DNA from: Streptomyces lanatus
GTDB lineage: Bacteria; Actinomycetota; Actinomycetes; Streptomycetales; Streptomycetaceae
DNA: 64,000 nt
Assembly: GCF_014655715.1 (NCBI RefSeq)
Contig: NZ_BNBM01000002.1
Location: forward strand, 744,001-808,000
Direction: 5' to 3'
Under the pieces are notes generated by a model. That model made no database searches, had not been told where the DNA came from, and was given only the letters and a program-made list of their open reading frames with translations. A program made the position numbers and the translations under genes. Shown piece by piece: positions 7,757-15,875 of the stretch. Every line of letters begins with the position of its first letter. Position 1 is the first letter of the stretch.

Positions 7757-9982
7757 TCAGCTCGGTGTGCTCACCTTGTCCCGCTCCCGTTCCGGCTCCG
7801 CCGTCAGAACCTGCGTCGGCTGCTCCCCCTCGCTCACCCCGAACCGCTCATGGAACCGTCGCAGCGGTCCCGGTGCCCACCAGGTCGCCCGCCCCGTCAG
7901 GCGCATGACCGCCGGCACCAGGAGGCTGCGGACGATCATCGCGTCCATGAGTACCGCCAGGGCGATGCCCAGGCCGAGCATCTTGGTGTTGGTGACCCGG
8001 GAGGTGCCTATCGCCACCATCACCACCGCGAGGATCACGGCGGCCGCGGTGATCAGACCGCCGGTGCGCTGCAGCCCGTGCCGGACCGCCTGGTCGTGGT
8101 CGCCCGTCGCGTCGTACTCCTCCTTGATGCGGGACAGCAGGAACACGCCGTAGTCCATCGACAGGCCGAAGGCGACGCAGAACATCAGCACCGGGAGGGT
8201 GGTCTCGATGGAGCCTGGGCTGGTGAAGCCGAGCAGGCCGGACAGATGGCCGTCCTGGAAGACCCAGACCACCGCGCCGAACATCGCCGTCAGGCTGAGC
8301 GCGTTGAGCACCACCGCCTGGATCGGGATCAACACGCTGCCCGTGAGCAGGAACACCAGCAGCAGGGTGACGATCGTGATGAACGCGGCCGCCAGGGGCA
8401 GGCGTTCGCCTATCGCGTCCTTGGAGTCGACGAGGACCGCCGCCGCGCCGGTCACCTTGGTGTCGAAGGGTGCCTTGGTCGCGCGCAGGTCGTCGACCAG
8501 GCGTTGGGCCGGGTCGTCCACCGCCTCGCCCTTCGGCAGCACCGTGAAGTACGCGGACTCGCCCTTCACCAGCGGACCGTCGACCCGGACCGCCCCCGGG
8601 AGCGCGGCGATCTTCTCCTTGTAGTCGGCGTACTGCGTCTGTGTCGCCCGGCCCTCGGCCAGTACCTCCAGGCCGCCGCCGGGGCTGCCCGGGAAGCCGT
8701 CGCGGATGTGCTGCTGCACTACATGGGACTCGGCGCTCGACGGCAGCTGACGGTCGTCGGCGGTGCCGAACTTCACGCCCAGGAAGGGCAGGCCGAGCAG
8801 GACCAGGACGGCGGTGGTGCCCAGGGCGAAGAAGGGGGCGCGGCGCATGACGAGGTTCGCGGTGCGGGCCCAGGCTCCCCTGCCCTCCGACTCGCCGGCG
8901 GCCTGATCGGAGCCCCGCCCGCGTCGGAACAGACGGCGCAGGTCCAGGGAGTTCACCCGGTGGCCCAGCAGGATGAGTGCCGCCGGGAGCAGGATCAGCG
9001 CGGCCGCGGCGGCCAGCAGGACCACCGCTATCCCGGCGTAGGCGAAGGACCGCAGGAAGTACTGCGGGAAGAGCAGCATCGCCGCTAGGGACACGGCCAC
9101 CGTGAGGGCCGAGAAGAGGACCGTGCGGCCGGCCGTGCGCAGGGTGGTGCCGACCGCCGCCAACGGTACGGCGCCGGTGGCGAGTTCCTCGCGGAAGCGG
9201 CGGACGATGAACAGGGCGTAGTCCACGGCGAGGCCCAGGCCGAGGGCCGTGGTGAGGTTCATCGCGAAGACCGATACATCGGTGATCTCGGTCAGGCCGC
9301 GCAGCACCGCGTTGGTGCCGAGGATCGCGACGATGCCGATACCGAGCGGCAGCAGGGCCGCGACGGCGCTGCCGAAGACCATCACCAGCAGCACCAGCGT
9401 GACCGGCAGGGCGATCACCTCGGCGCGCAGCAGGTCCTCCTGGATGGTCGTCTGCATCTCGTGCCGCACCGCGACCGGGCCGCCGACGCTCACCTCCACC
9501 GGGCCGTGGGCGCCCCGGAACTCGGGCGCGATGCGGTCCAGGGTCTCCCCCATCCGCTTCTCCTCGCCGGTGATCCGGGCGGCGATCAGCGCCTCATGGC
9601 CGTCCTCGGCGCGCAGGGCCGGCGCCTTGGTCTGCCAGTAGGAGCCGACGCCGACGACGCCCTTCTCATCGGCCAGCCGGGTCACGAGGCGCTGTGCCTC
9701 CGCGGCGACCGCGGGGTCGTCCACCGAGGCGTCGCCCGCGTCCACGAGGAGCAGGAGATTCGGCTGGGAGGCGGGGAACTCACGCTCCAGCGCCTTGGTC
9801 GCATAGGTCGATTCGGCGTCCGGGTCCTCCCAGCCGCCGCTGCCCAGCCGGTCGGCGACGCCGCTGCCGGCCAGCACGGCGAGCGCGGTGATCACCAGGG
9901 CCACGAGCAGCGACAGCCGAGGCCGGGCCGTCACGAAGCGGGTCCAGCCTCCGACTCGGGGTGGCCTGTTGACTTCGGTCAT
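7757..9982 (-). CDS. MMPL/RND-family exporter
   Basis: A 741-residue integral membrane protein with the duplicated MMPL layout. Each half has one transmembrane helix, a large extracytoplasmic loop, then five more helices. The first-half membrane domain has GLGLAVDYALFIVRRFREEL and the second half CVAFGLSMDYGVFLLSRIKEEY, the paired Asp-Tyr motifs of proton-driven MMPL transporters. The cytoplasmic N-terminus is short. The ATG at 9982 has AAGGGGA 9 nt upstream. It is divergent from a TetR-type gene across a 160-nt gap with TetR-like operator sequence, so drug- or lipid-inducible export is likely. Cargo unknown. Confidence 0.9.
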   Translation of the reverse strand: MTEVNRPPRVGGWTRFVTARPRLSLLVALVITALAVLAGSGVADRLGSGGWEDPDAESTYATKALEREFPASQPNLLLLVDAGDASVDDPAVAAEAQRLVTRLADEKGVVGVGSYWQTKAPALRAEDGHEALIAARITGEEKRMGETLDRIAPEFRGAHGPVEVSVGGPVAVRHEMQTTIQEDLLRAEVIALPVTLVLLVMVFGSAVAALLPLGIGIVAILGTNAVLRGLTEITDVSVFAMNLTTALGLGLAVDYALFIVRRFREELATGAVPLAAVGTTLRTAGRTVLFSALTVAVSLAAMLLFPQYFLRSFAYAGIAVVLLAAAAALILLPAALILLGHRVNSLDLRRLFRRGRGSDQAAGESEGRGAWARTANLVMRRAPFFALGTTAVLVLLGLPFLGVKFGTADDRQLPSSAESHVVQQHIRDGFPGSPGGGLEVLAEGRATQTQYADYKEKIAALPGAVRVDGPLVKGESAYFTVLPKGEAVDDPAQRLVDDLRATKAPFDTKVTGAAAVLVDSKDAIGERLPLAAAFITIVTLLLVFLLTGSVLIPIQAVVLNALSLTAMFGAVVWVFQDGHLSGLLGFTSPGSIETTLPVLMFCVAFGLSMDYGVFLLSRIKEEYDATGDHDQAVRHGLQRTGGLITAAAVILAVVMVAIGTSRVTNTKMLGLGIALAVLMDAMIVRSLLVPAVMRLTGRATWWAPGPLRRFHERFGVSEGEQPTQVLTAEPERERDKVSTPS

Positions 9983-10070
9983 TGTGCGGTGTCCCCTTCA
10001 CCCTGATCCATGCCGCGCACGCAAGGCGGCATGGAGCTGTCACTGCCATAGACTGGCAAACACGAGACAT

Positions 10071-10115
10071 CGCTCGCGTTTCTCAAGAATGCGAGCGACC
10101 ACTCGCGTTTGTCAA
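10071..10115. promoter_or_regulatory. Probable TetR operator between the MMPL and TetR genes
   Basis: AATGCGAG-N6-CTCGCGTT (10088-10109) is an inverted repeat with 7 of 8 arm positions paired. It is flanked by a direct repeat CTCGCGTTTnTCAA at 10073-10086 and 10102-10115, and by CGCTCGC-N13-GCGAGCG at 10071-10097. Stacked half-sites in a short divergent promoter suit a TetR dimer controlling both genes. Confidence 0.65.
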
Positions 10116-10142
10116 TCGCGTTCGGAGAGCTGGGGACAACTC

Positions 10143-10838
10143 GTGCCGGAGAAGTCGGAGACGCCGGAGACGCCGGAGACATCCGAGACGTCGGAGAAGG
10201 AGCAGCCGCGCCGTCGGCAGGCCCGCGGCGAGCGCCGTATCGCCCAGCTGCTGGAGGCCGCGGCCGCCGTCTTCACCACCACCGGCTACACAGCGGCGAG
10301 CACCAACGCCATCGCTCGCGAGGCAGGCGTCTCGCCCGGCACGCTGTACCAGTTCTTCCCCAACAAGGAAGCGATCGCCATCGAGCTCGCCGACCGGCTC
10401 ATGCACGAACTGCGCGAGATGTACGGCGAGGCGCTCGCCCCGGTCGATCCCACGACCCCGCTGGAGGAGGCCGTCGGCGCGGCCGTGGACCGGTTCATCG
10501 CCTTCAACTGCGAGCACCCCGTGTTCTTCACGCTGATGCACGGCCCCGACGTCCCCGGCCGCATGGCCGAGGAGCACGACGCGTTGCACGCGACCCTGCT
10601 GTCCCGGATAGAGGGCCTGCTCTCGTCGTTCCTGCCCGCGGCCGACCCGACCGACCTGGCCCGGACCGCCCATATGTGCCTGGGCCTGTACAAGGCGGGC
10701 CTGGAGCTGGTCCTGGCGCACGAGGGCGCGGAGCGCGACGCCTACGTCCAGGAGCTGAAGAACGCCCTGATCCGCTATCTGGACCCGCTCGTGGGCGAAG
10801 GACTCGGCCATCCGGACGCGCCCCGGACCACGGCATGA
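10143..10838 (+). CDS. TetR/AcrR-family transcriptional repressor
   Basis: A 231-residue protein. After an acidic/proline head with repeated ETPETSE-like units, the DNA-binding domain runs from about residue 20 to 65. It includes RIAQLLEAAAAVFTTTGY and the helix-turn-helix ASTNAIAREAGVSPGTLYQF with FPNKEAIA following. The remainder is a helical ligand-binding domain. The GTG start at 10143 follows TGGGGA; no better in-frame start is near. The gene is divergent from the MMPL exporter and most likely represses it and itself, with relief by an exported compound. Confidence 0.85.
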   Translation: MPEKSETPETPETSETSEKEQPRRRQARGERRIAQLLEAAAAVFTTTGYTAASTNAIAREAGVSPGTLYQFFPNKEAIAIELADRLMHELREMYGEALAPVDPTTPLEEAVGAAVDRFIAFNCEHPVFFTLMHGPDVPGRMAEEHDALHATLLSRIEGLLSSFLPAADPTDLARTAHMCLGLYKAGLELVLAHEGAERDAYVQELKNALIRYLDPLVGEGLGHPDAPRTTA

Positions 10839-11057
10839 CGCGCCCGCACCGATAGGTGTGCATGGATCAGCTCCCGGCTTCGGGGGAACCCCGCGCCCCA
10901 CTGTCTCCCGCCCGCGCCCCACCCGCATCCCGGGCGAGGACGCGATCGAGAACGTGATCAAGGACGCGATCAAGGGCGCAGCCGAGGACACGGCCGAGGG
11001 CGCGGCACCCACCGAACGTCCGTGCTGTACCGACAGGGGCCACCCCTCTTTGAGCAG
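10839..11057. other. Intergenic region before the copper operon
   Basis: An open frame of about 69 codons exists at 10858-11067, but it runs through the CsoR box, lacks a ribosome site and looks like low-complexity Asp/Ala/Arg sequence. The repeated GAxGAxxxGxG pattern (about 10935-11010) is a short degenerate repeat. I see no supported gene. Confidence 0.4.
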
Positions 11058-11072
11058 TACCCCGTAGGGGTA
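11058..11072. promoter_or_regulatory. CsoR operator (copper-responsive)
   Basis: TACCCCGTAGGGGTA is a perfect TACCC-N5-GGGTA palindrome, the consensus reported for Streptomyces CsoR. It lies 65 nt upstream of copZ. By the known mechanism, Cu(I) binding releases CsoR and allows copZ-copA transcription. No csoR gene is in the window. Confidence 0.88.
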
Positions 11073-11137
11073 TACCGTTGAAGGGAAGGGGCCCCGTGGG
11101 TCCCCTCAGCCCCGCACACCTCGACGAGGAGAACCAC

Positions 11138-11377
11138 ATGACCGCCCAGACCGACACCCAGGGTTCCGCCACCGCCGTCTACAAGGTGAGCGGTATGAGC
11201 TGCGGACACTGCGAGGGCGCCGTCTCCGGCGAGATCTCCGAGCTCCCCGGTGTCAGCTCGGTGAAGGCCGTCGCCTCGACCGGCGAGGTCACCGTCGTCT
11301 CCGCCGCCCCGCTCGACGAGGAGGCCGTCCGCGCGGCCGTCGACGAGGCCGGCTTCGAACTGGTCGGCAAGATCTGA
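11138..11377 (+). CDS. copZ: Copper chaperone CopZ (heavy-metal-associated domain)
   Basis: A 79-residue single HMA domain. The Cu(I)-binding motif GMSCGHC has Cys22 and Cys25, followed by the usual beta-alpha-beta pattern with [13 protein letters not shown] and a final [10 protein letters not shown]. The ATG at 11138 has GAGGAG upstream. It sits directly behind a perfect CsoR box and ends 8 nt before the copper ATPase, so it would deliver copper to that pump's N-terminal domain in the cytosol. Confidence 0.92.
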   Translation: MTAQTDTQGSATAVYKVSGMSCGHCEGAVSGEISELPGVSSVKAVASTGEVTVVSAAPLDEEAVRAAVDEAGFELVGKI

Positions 11378-11385
11378 ACCTGGCC

Positions 11386-13650
11386 ATGACCCGCACCACC
11401 GACGAACCAGCGATAGCCACCGCGACCGGGACGCCCGAGGCGGTGGAGCTTCTCATCGGCGGCATGACCTGCGCGTCCTGCGCGGCCCGCGTCGAGAAGA
11501 AGCTCAACCGCATGGACGGCGTGACCGCCACGGTGAACTACGCGACGGAGAAGGCGAAGGTCACCTACCCCGCGGGCATCGAGGTCGCCGACCTGATCGC
11601 CGTGGTGGAGAAGACCGGGTACACGGCCGAGGAGCCCGCTCCCCCGGAACCCACTCCAAACGAAACCCCGGAAGCCCCGGAGGCCCCGGAAGCCCCCGCC
11701 GAATCCGGCGCCCTCCGCGACCGCCTCACCGTCTCCGCCCTCCTCGCCATCCCCGTCATCGCCCTGTCGATGATCCCGGCCCTCCAGTTCGACAACTGGC
11801 AATGGCTCGCGCTCACCCTCGCCTCACCGGTCGTCGTCTGGGGCGGACTGCCCTTCCACCGGGCCGCGTTCACGAACGCCCGGCACGGCGCGGCCACCAT
11901 GGACACGCTGATCTCGATGGGCACGCTGGCGGCGTACGGCTGGTCGCTGTGGGCACTGTTCCTCGGTGACGCGGGCATGACCGGAATGCGCGACGGCTTC
12001 GAGTTCACCGTCTCCCGCGCGGACAGCGCCTCGCAGATCTACCTCGAAGTGGCCTCCGGTGTCGTCACGTTCATCCTCCTCGGCCGCTATCTGGAGGCCC
12101 GCTCCAAGCGCCGCGCGGGTGCGGCCTTGCGCGCGCTCATGGAACTGGGCGCCAAGGACGTCGCCGTACTGAGAGACGGCCGCGAGCACCGCATCCCCAT
12201 CGCCCGACTGGCCGTCGGCGACCGGTTCGTCGTACGTCCCGGCGAGAAGATCGCCACCGATGGCACGGTCGTGGAGGGCTCCTCGGCCGTGGACGCGGCC
12301 ATGCTGACCGGCGAGTCCGTGCCGGTGGACGTGACCGTAGGGGACGCCGTCACCGGGGCCACGGTCAATGCGGGCGGTCGGCTCGTCGTGGAGGCGACGC
12401 GGGTCGGCGCGGACACCCAGCTAGCGCGGATGGCGAGGCTCGTCGAGGACGCGCAGAACGGCAAGGCCGAGGTGCAGCGGCTCGCCGACCGGATCTCCGC
12501 GGTCTTCGTACCGGCGGTCATCGTGCTCGCGGTCGCCACCTTCGGCGCCTGGCTCGGCATCACCGACGACACGGTCGCCGCCTTCACCGCGGCCGTCGCG
12601 GTACTGATCATCGCCTGCCCGTGCGCGCTGGGCCTCGCCACCCCCACCGCCCTCATGGTCGGCACGGGCCGCGGCGCGCAGCTCGGCATCCTCATCAAGG
12701 GTCCCGAGGTGCTGGAGTCCACGCGCCGGATCGACACCGTCGTCCTGGACAAGACCGGCACGGTCACGACCGGCCGGATGACCCTCCAGAAGGTGTACGC
12801 CGCCGAGGGCGCCGACGAGGAGCAGGTGCTGCGGCTCGCGGGCGCCGTGGAGCACGCCTCCGAGCACCCCGTGGCCCGCGCGGTCGCCGCCGGGGCCGAG
12901 GAGCGCCTGGGAGGACCACTTCCGCCGGTCGAGGGGTTCGAGAACGTCCCCGGGCGTGGCGCACGCGGGCGCGTGGAGGGCCGTGACGTGGCCGTGGGGC
13001 GCCTCTTCGACGCACTGCCACCCGAGCTCGCCCGCGCGCGGGAAGAGGCCGAGAGAGGCGGACGTACGGCCGTCGTCGTCGGGTGGGACGGAACGGCGCG
13101 CGGTGTCGTGGCCGTCGCGGACGCGGTCAAGGAGACCAGCGCCGAGGCGGTGCGCGAGCTGCGCGCCCTGGGGCTCACCCCGGTGCTGCTGACCGGGGAC
13201 AACCGGACGGTCGCCGAGGCGGTGGCGGACGCGGTCGGTATCGATCAGGTGATCGCGGAGGTCCTGCCCGAGGAGAAGGTCGAAGCCGTACGGCGGCTGC
13301 GGCGCGAGGGGCGGTGTGTCGCCATGGTCGGCGACGGCGTCAACGACGCGGCCGCGCTCGCCACCGCCGATCTGGGTCTCGCCATGGGGACGGGGACGGA
13401 CGCGGCGATCGAGGCGGGCGATCTGACGCTGGTGCGCGGCGATCTACGGGTGGCCGCGGACGCCATCCGGCTGTCCCGGCGGACGCTGGCCACGATCAAG
13501 GGCAACCTCGTGTGGGCCTTCGGGTACAACGTCGCCGCGTTGCCGCTGGCCGCGGCGGGGTTGCTGAATCCGATGATCGCGGGCGCCGCGATGGCCTTCT
13601 CGTCCGTGTTCGTGGTGTCAAACAGCCTGCGGCTGCGGACGTTCCGGTGA
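11386..13650 (+). CDS. copA: Cu(I)-exporting P1B-type ATPase CopA
   Basis: A 754-residue copper efflux pump. It has one N-terminal HMA domain with GGMTCASC (Cys29, Cys32), then a Pro/Glu linker, eight predicted membrane helices, the actuator TGE near residue 308, the CPC ion site near residue 410 in [15 protein letters not shown], phosphorylated Asp455 in DKTGTVT, the ATP-binding HP motif ([11 protein letters not shown]) and [16 protein letters not shown] near residue 648. The last helices hold YN and [15 protein letters not shown], typical of Cu(I) P1B-1 pumps. It is translated 8 nt after copZ. Confidence 0.95.
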   Translation: MTRTTDEPAIATATGTPEAVELLIGGMTCASCAARVEKKLNRMDGVTATVNYATEKAKVTYPAGIEVADLIAVVEKTGYTAEEPAPPEPTPNETPEAPEAPEAPAESGALRDRLTVSALLAIPVIALSMIPALQFDNWQWLALTLASPVVVWGGLPFHRAAFTNARHGAATMDTLISMGTLAAYGWSLWALFLGDAGMTGMRDGFEFTVSRADSASQIYLEVASGVVTFILLGRYLEARSKRRAGAALRALMELGAKDVAVLRDGREHRIPIARLAVGDRFVVRPGEKIATDGTVVEGSSAVDAAMLTGESVPVDVTVGDAVTGATVNAGGRLVVEATRVGADTQLARMARLVEDAQNGKAEVQRLADRISAVFVPAVIVLAVATFGAWLGITDDTVAAFTAAVAVLIIACPCALGLATPTALMVGTGRGAQLGILIKGPEVLESTRRIDTVVLDKTGTVTTGRMTLQKVYAAEGADEEQVLRLAGAVEHASEHPVARAVAAGAEERLGGPLPPVEGFENVPGRGARGRVEGRDVAVGRLFDALPPELARAREEAERGGRTAVVVGWDGTARGVVAVADAVKETSAEAVRELRALGLTPVLLTGDNRTVAEAVADAVGIDQVIAEVLPEEKVEAVRRLRREGRCVAMVGDGVNDAAALATADLGLAMGTGTDAAIEAGDLTLVRGDLRVAADAIRLSRRTLATIKGNLVWAFGYNVAALPLAAAGLLNPMIAGAAMAFSSVFVVSNSLRLRTFR

Positions 13651-14134
13651 ATTCGTAGTAAGAACCCCGCCAGGACCCTCTGGAGTCCGACGCCCAGCTC
13701 ACATAAGCTCTTCACAAGGCTCACGCATCATCCTTACGCTTGGGTCCCGATCGCCATATCGGGGCTCTTGCGCATCTAACGGACATATGCAAGAGACGCA
13801 GATCACAGTGATGTGAACGTAACCATCGAAGGGGTTCGAAGGTCTAAGTTGACGATGTCAGGCAGCGTCTTGGGGGGCGCTTACTGGCATCTGAGGATGT
13901 CTTGGGGGACTTCCTCAGAGTTGCGTTGCCGGGGCACGTACATCGGGAAGCTTTGAGCGGCCCTCCCGACCGTGCGCTGTCCCGGCAGATCGCATACAGA
14001 GCACAACCGCATACATGAGTACGAAGAGTTTTGCTCGTTCTGCTCAAACGGCAACACCGAAAGACAGCGATTCAGGCGCTGCTCTCTCAGACGCCCGGCC
14101 GGATCCCGTGGGGGGAATCCGCACCGGGACATGG
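13651..14134. other. Unassigned, A+T-richer intergenic block upstream of a strong terminator
   Basis: About 480 nt with no recognised gene. It contains a CCCGAT-N6-ATCGGG hairpin near 13748-13765, CAGATCACAGTGATGTGAACG near 13798, and a 33-codon frame at 13855-13956 opening ATGTCAGGC and ending TTTGA. A second frame begins ATGAGTACG at 14015 but lacks a ribosome site and reads through the terminator. A plus-strand transcript must end at 14135-14190, so an untranslated RNA, a long leader of a lost gene, or read-through from copA are the options. Confidence 0.45.
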
Positions 14135-14191
14135 GAAGGCGCCCTGGACGTCGGCCCGTGGGGGGACCGCCGCCAGGGCGCCTTCTTTATT
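14135..14191 (+). terminator. Strong rho-independent terminator
   Basis: A perfect 13-bp stem, GAAGGCGCCCTGG (14135-14147) with CCAGGGCGCCTTC (14173-14185), followed on the plus strand by TTTATT. The T-run is on the plus side only, so it serves a rightward transcript from the unassigned block rather than citA. Confidence 0.85.
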
Positions 14192-14209
14192 GCCTACGGC
14201 TGTGCATCG

Positions 14210-14268
14210 CCCCAAGGGGCGCGGGGCTGTATCGACATGCGGCTCCGCCGCGTGGGCGCGACCGGCCA
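14210..14268 (-). repeat. Dispersed Streptomyces repeat, copy C
   Basis: Reads on the plus strand CAAGGGGCGCGGGGCTGTAT, then CGACATGCGGCTCCGCCGCG and TGGGCGCGACCGGCC; it is the reverse complement of copies A and B. It lies between the plus-strand terminator and the 3' end of citA. Confidence 0.8.
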
Positions 14269-14319
14269 CGACGCACCCGCAGCCGACGAACAACCCCTCA
14301 CGCGCCCTCAGCGGAGCGT

Positions 14320-15609
14320 CTAGCGCGCCTCGACCGGAACGAAGTCCCGCTCGACGACACCCGTGTAGATCTGGCGCGGGCGGCCGATACGCGACCCCGG
14401 CTCCTTGATCATCTCGTGCCACTGGGCGATCCAGCCCGGGAGGCGACCGAGGGCGAAGAGGACCGTGAACATCTCGGTCGGGAAGCCCATGGCCCGGTAG
14501 ATCAGGCCGGTGTAGAAGTCGACGTTCGGGTAGAGGTTGCGCGAGACGAAGTACTCGTCGGAGAGCGCGTGCTCCTCCAGCTTCAGGGCGATGTCCAGCA
14601 GCTCGTCGGACTTGCCGAGGGCGGAGAGGACGTCGTGCGCGGCGGCCTTGATGATCTTGGCGCGCGGGTCGAAGGACTTGTACACCCGGTGGCCGAAGCC
14701 CATCAGGCGGACGCCGTCCTCCTTGTTCTTCACCTTGCGGATGAAGGAGTCGACATCGCCGCCGTTGGCCTGGATGCCCTCCAGCATCTCCAGCACGGAC
14801 TGGTTGGCGCCGCCGTGCAGCGGGCCCCAGAGGGCGGAGATACCGGCCGAGATCGAGGCGAACATGTTCGCCTGCGAGGAGCCGACCAGGCGGACCGTCG
14901 ACGTCGAACAGTTCTGCTCGTGGTCGGCGTGCAGGATCAGGAGCTTGTCGAGGGCGGAGACGACGACCGGGTCGAGGTCGTAGTCCTGCGCCGGCACCGA
15001 GAAGGTCATCCGCAGGAAGTTCTCGACGTAGCCGAGGTCGTTGCGCGGGTAGACGAACGGGTGGCCGATCGACTTCTTGTACGCGTACGCGGCGATCGTC
15101 GGGAGCTTCGCGAGCAGCCGGATCGTCGAGAGGTTGCGCTGCGTCTCGTCGAACGGGTTGTGGCTGTCCTGGTAGAAGGTGGACAGCGCCGAGACGACCG
15201 ACGACAGCATGGCCATCGGGTGGGCGTCGCGCGGGAAGCCCTTGTAGAAGTTCTTGACGTCCTCGTGCAGCAGGGTGTGCTGCGTGATGTCGTTCTGGAA
15301 CGTCGAGAGCTCGTCGACGGTCGGCAGCTCACCGTTGATCAGCAGATAGGCCACCTCCAGGAAGGTGGAGCGCTCGGCCAGCTGCTCGATCGGGTAGCCG
15401 CGGTAGCGGAGGATGCCCGCCTCGCCGTCGAGGTAGGTGACGGCCGATTTGTACGCGGCGGTGTTGCCGTAACCGCTGTCCAGCGTCACCAGACCGGTCT
15501 GGGCGCGGAGTTTGCCGATGTCAAAGCCCTTGTCGCCGACGGTGCTGTCAATCACCGGGTAGGTGTACTCGCCGTCGCCGTACCGCAGTACTACAGAGTT
15601 GTCGCTCAC
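14320..15609 (-). CDS. citA: Citrate synthase
   Basis: A 429-residue type citrate synthase, entry enzyme of the TCA cycle, condensing acetyl-CoA and oxaloacetate in the cytosol. Visible are the N-terminal domain (GYGNTAAYKSAVTYLDGEAG; LRYRGYPIEQLAE), the active-site histidine regions GPLHGGANQSVLEML and GFGHRVYKSFDPRA, and the C-terminal dimer part ending VVERDFVPVEAR. The GTG start at 15609 has GAGGGA at proper spacing and gives the N-terminus VSDNSVVLRYGD; another in-frame GTG four codons earlier is less well placed. A long hairpin stands about 107 nt upstream. Confidence 0.95.
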   Translation of the reverse strand: MSDNSVVLRYGDGEYTYPVIDSTVGDKGFDIGKLRAQTGLVTLDSGYGNTAAYKSAVTYLDGEAGILRYRGYPIEQLAERSTFLEVAYLLINGELPTVDELSTFQNDITQHTLLHEDVKNFYKGFPRDAHPMAMLSSVVSALSTFYQDSHNPFDETQRNLSTIRLLAKLPTIAAYAYKKSIGHPFVYPRNDLGYVENFLRMTFSVPAQDYDLDPVVVSALDKLLILHADHEQNCSTSTVRLVGSSQANMFASISAGISALWGPLHGGANQSVLEMLEGIQANGGDVDSFIRKVKNKEDGVRLMGFGHRVYKSFDPRAKIIKAAAHDVLSALGKSDELLDIALKLEEHALSDEYFVSRNLYPNVDFYTGLIYRAMGFPTEMFTVLFALGRLPGWIAQWHEMIKEPGSRIGRPRQIYTGVVERDFVPVEAR

Positions 15610-15715
15610 GTCTTCCCTCACCGACGTTGTGCCTCATCTTCGAGGTTGCCCTGACTGTCTCTACCCTCCCCCATTCGGCTCAGGAGAGTGCACTCGGGGT
15701 CGACCATTGGGCCTA

Positions 15716-15738
15716 TTGGCGGCACTGAGTGCCGCCAA
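15716..15738. promoter_or_regulatory. Perfect 10-bp inverted repeat between recD2 and citA
   Basis: TTGGCGGCAC-TGA-GTGCCGCCAA. On the minus strand it lies 138 nt after the recD2 stop and 107 nt before the citA start, so it could end the helicase transcript, though no T-run follows, or be an operator or leader structure for citA. The roughly 100 nt upstream of it (15780-15850) is A+T-richer and may hold the citA promoter. Confidence 0.55.
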
Positions 15739-15875
15739 CCTGTCATCCTGCCCCGTGTCTTCCCCATCTGGAAGTGGTCTGTGACCTTCACGACTCGTTT
15801 GATCGATCATTTTTTTCATTGCCTCACGAAACGGCAGGTCAGAGGGGGACGCGACAGGGAGGCCGGAAACGGGCT

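Noticed and set aside
10858..11067. 69-codon frame before copZ
   Set aside because: It overlaps the CsoR operator, has no ribosome site and its sequence is a degenerate Asp/Ala/Arg pattern.
14015..14323. 102-codon frame starting MSTKSFARSAQT
   Set aside because: It reads through a strong terminator and a dispersed repeat, and lacks a ribosome site; the amino-acid composition is not protein-like in the second half.
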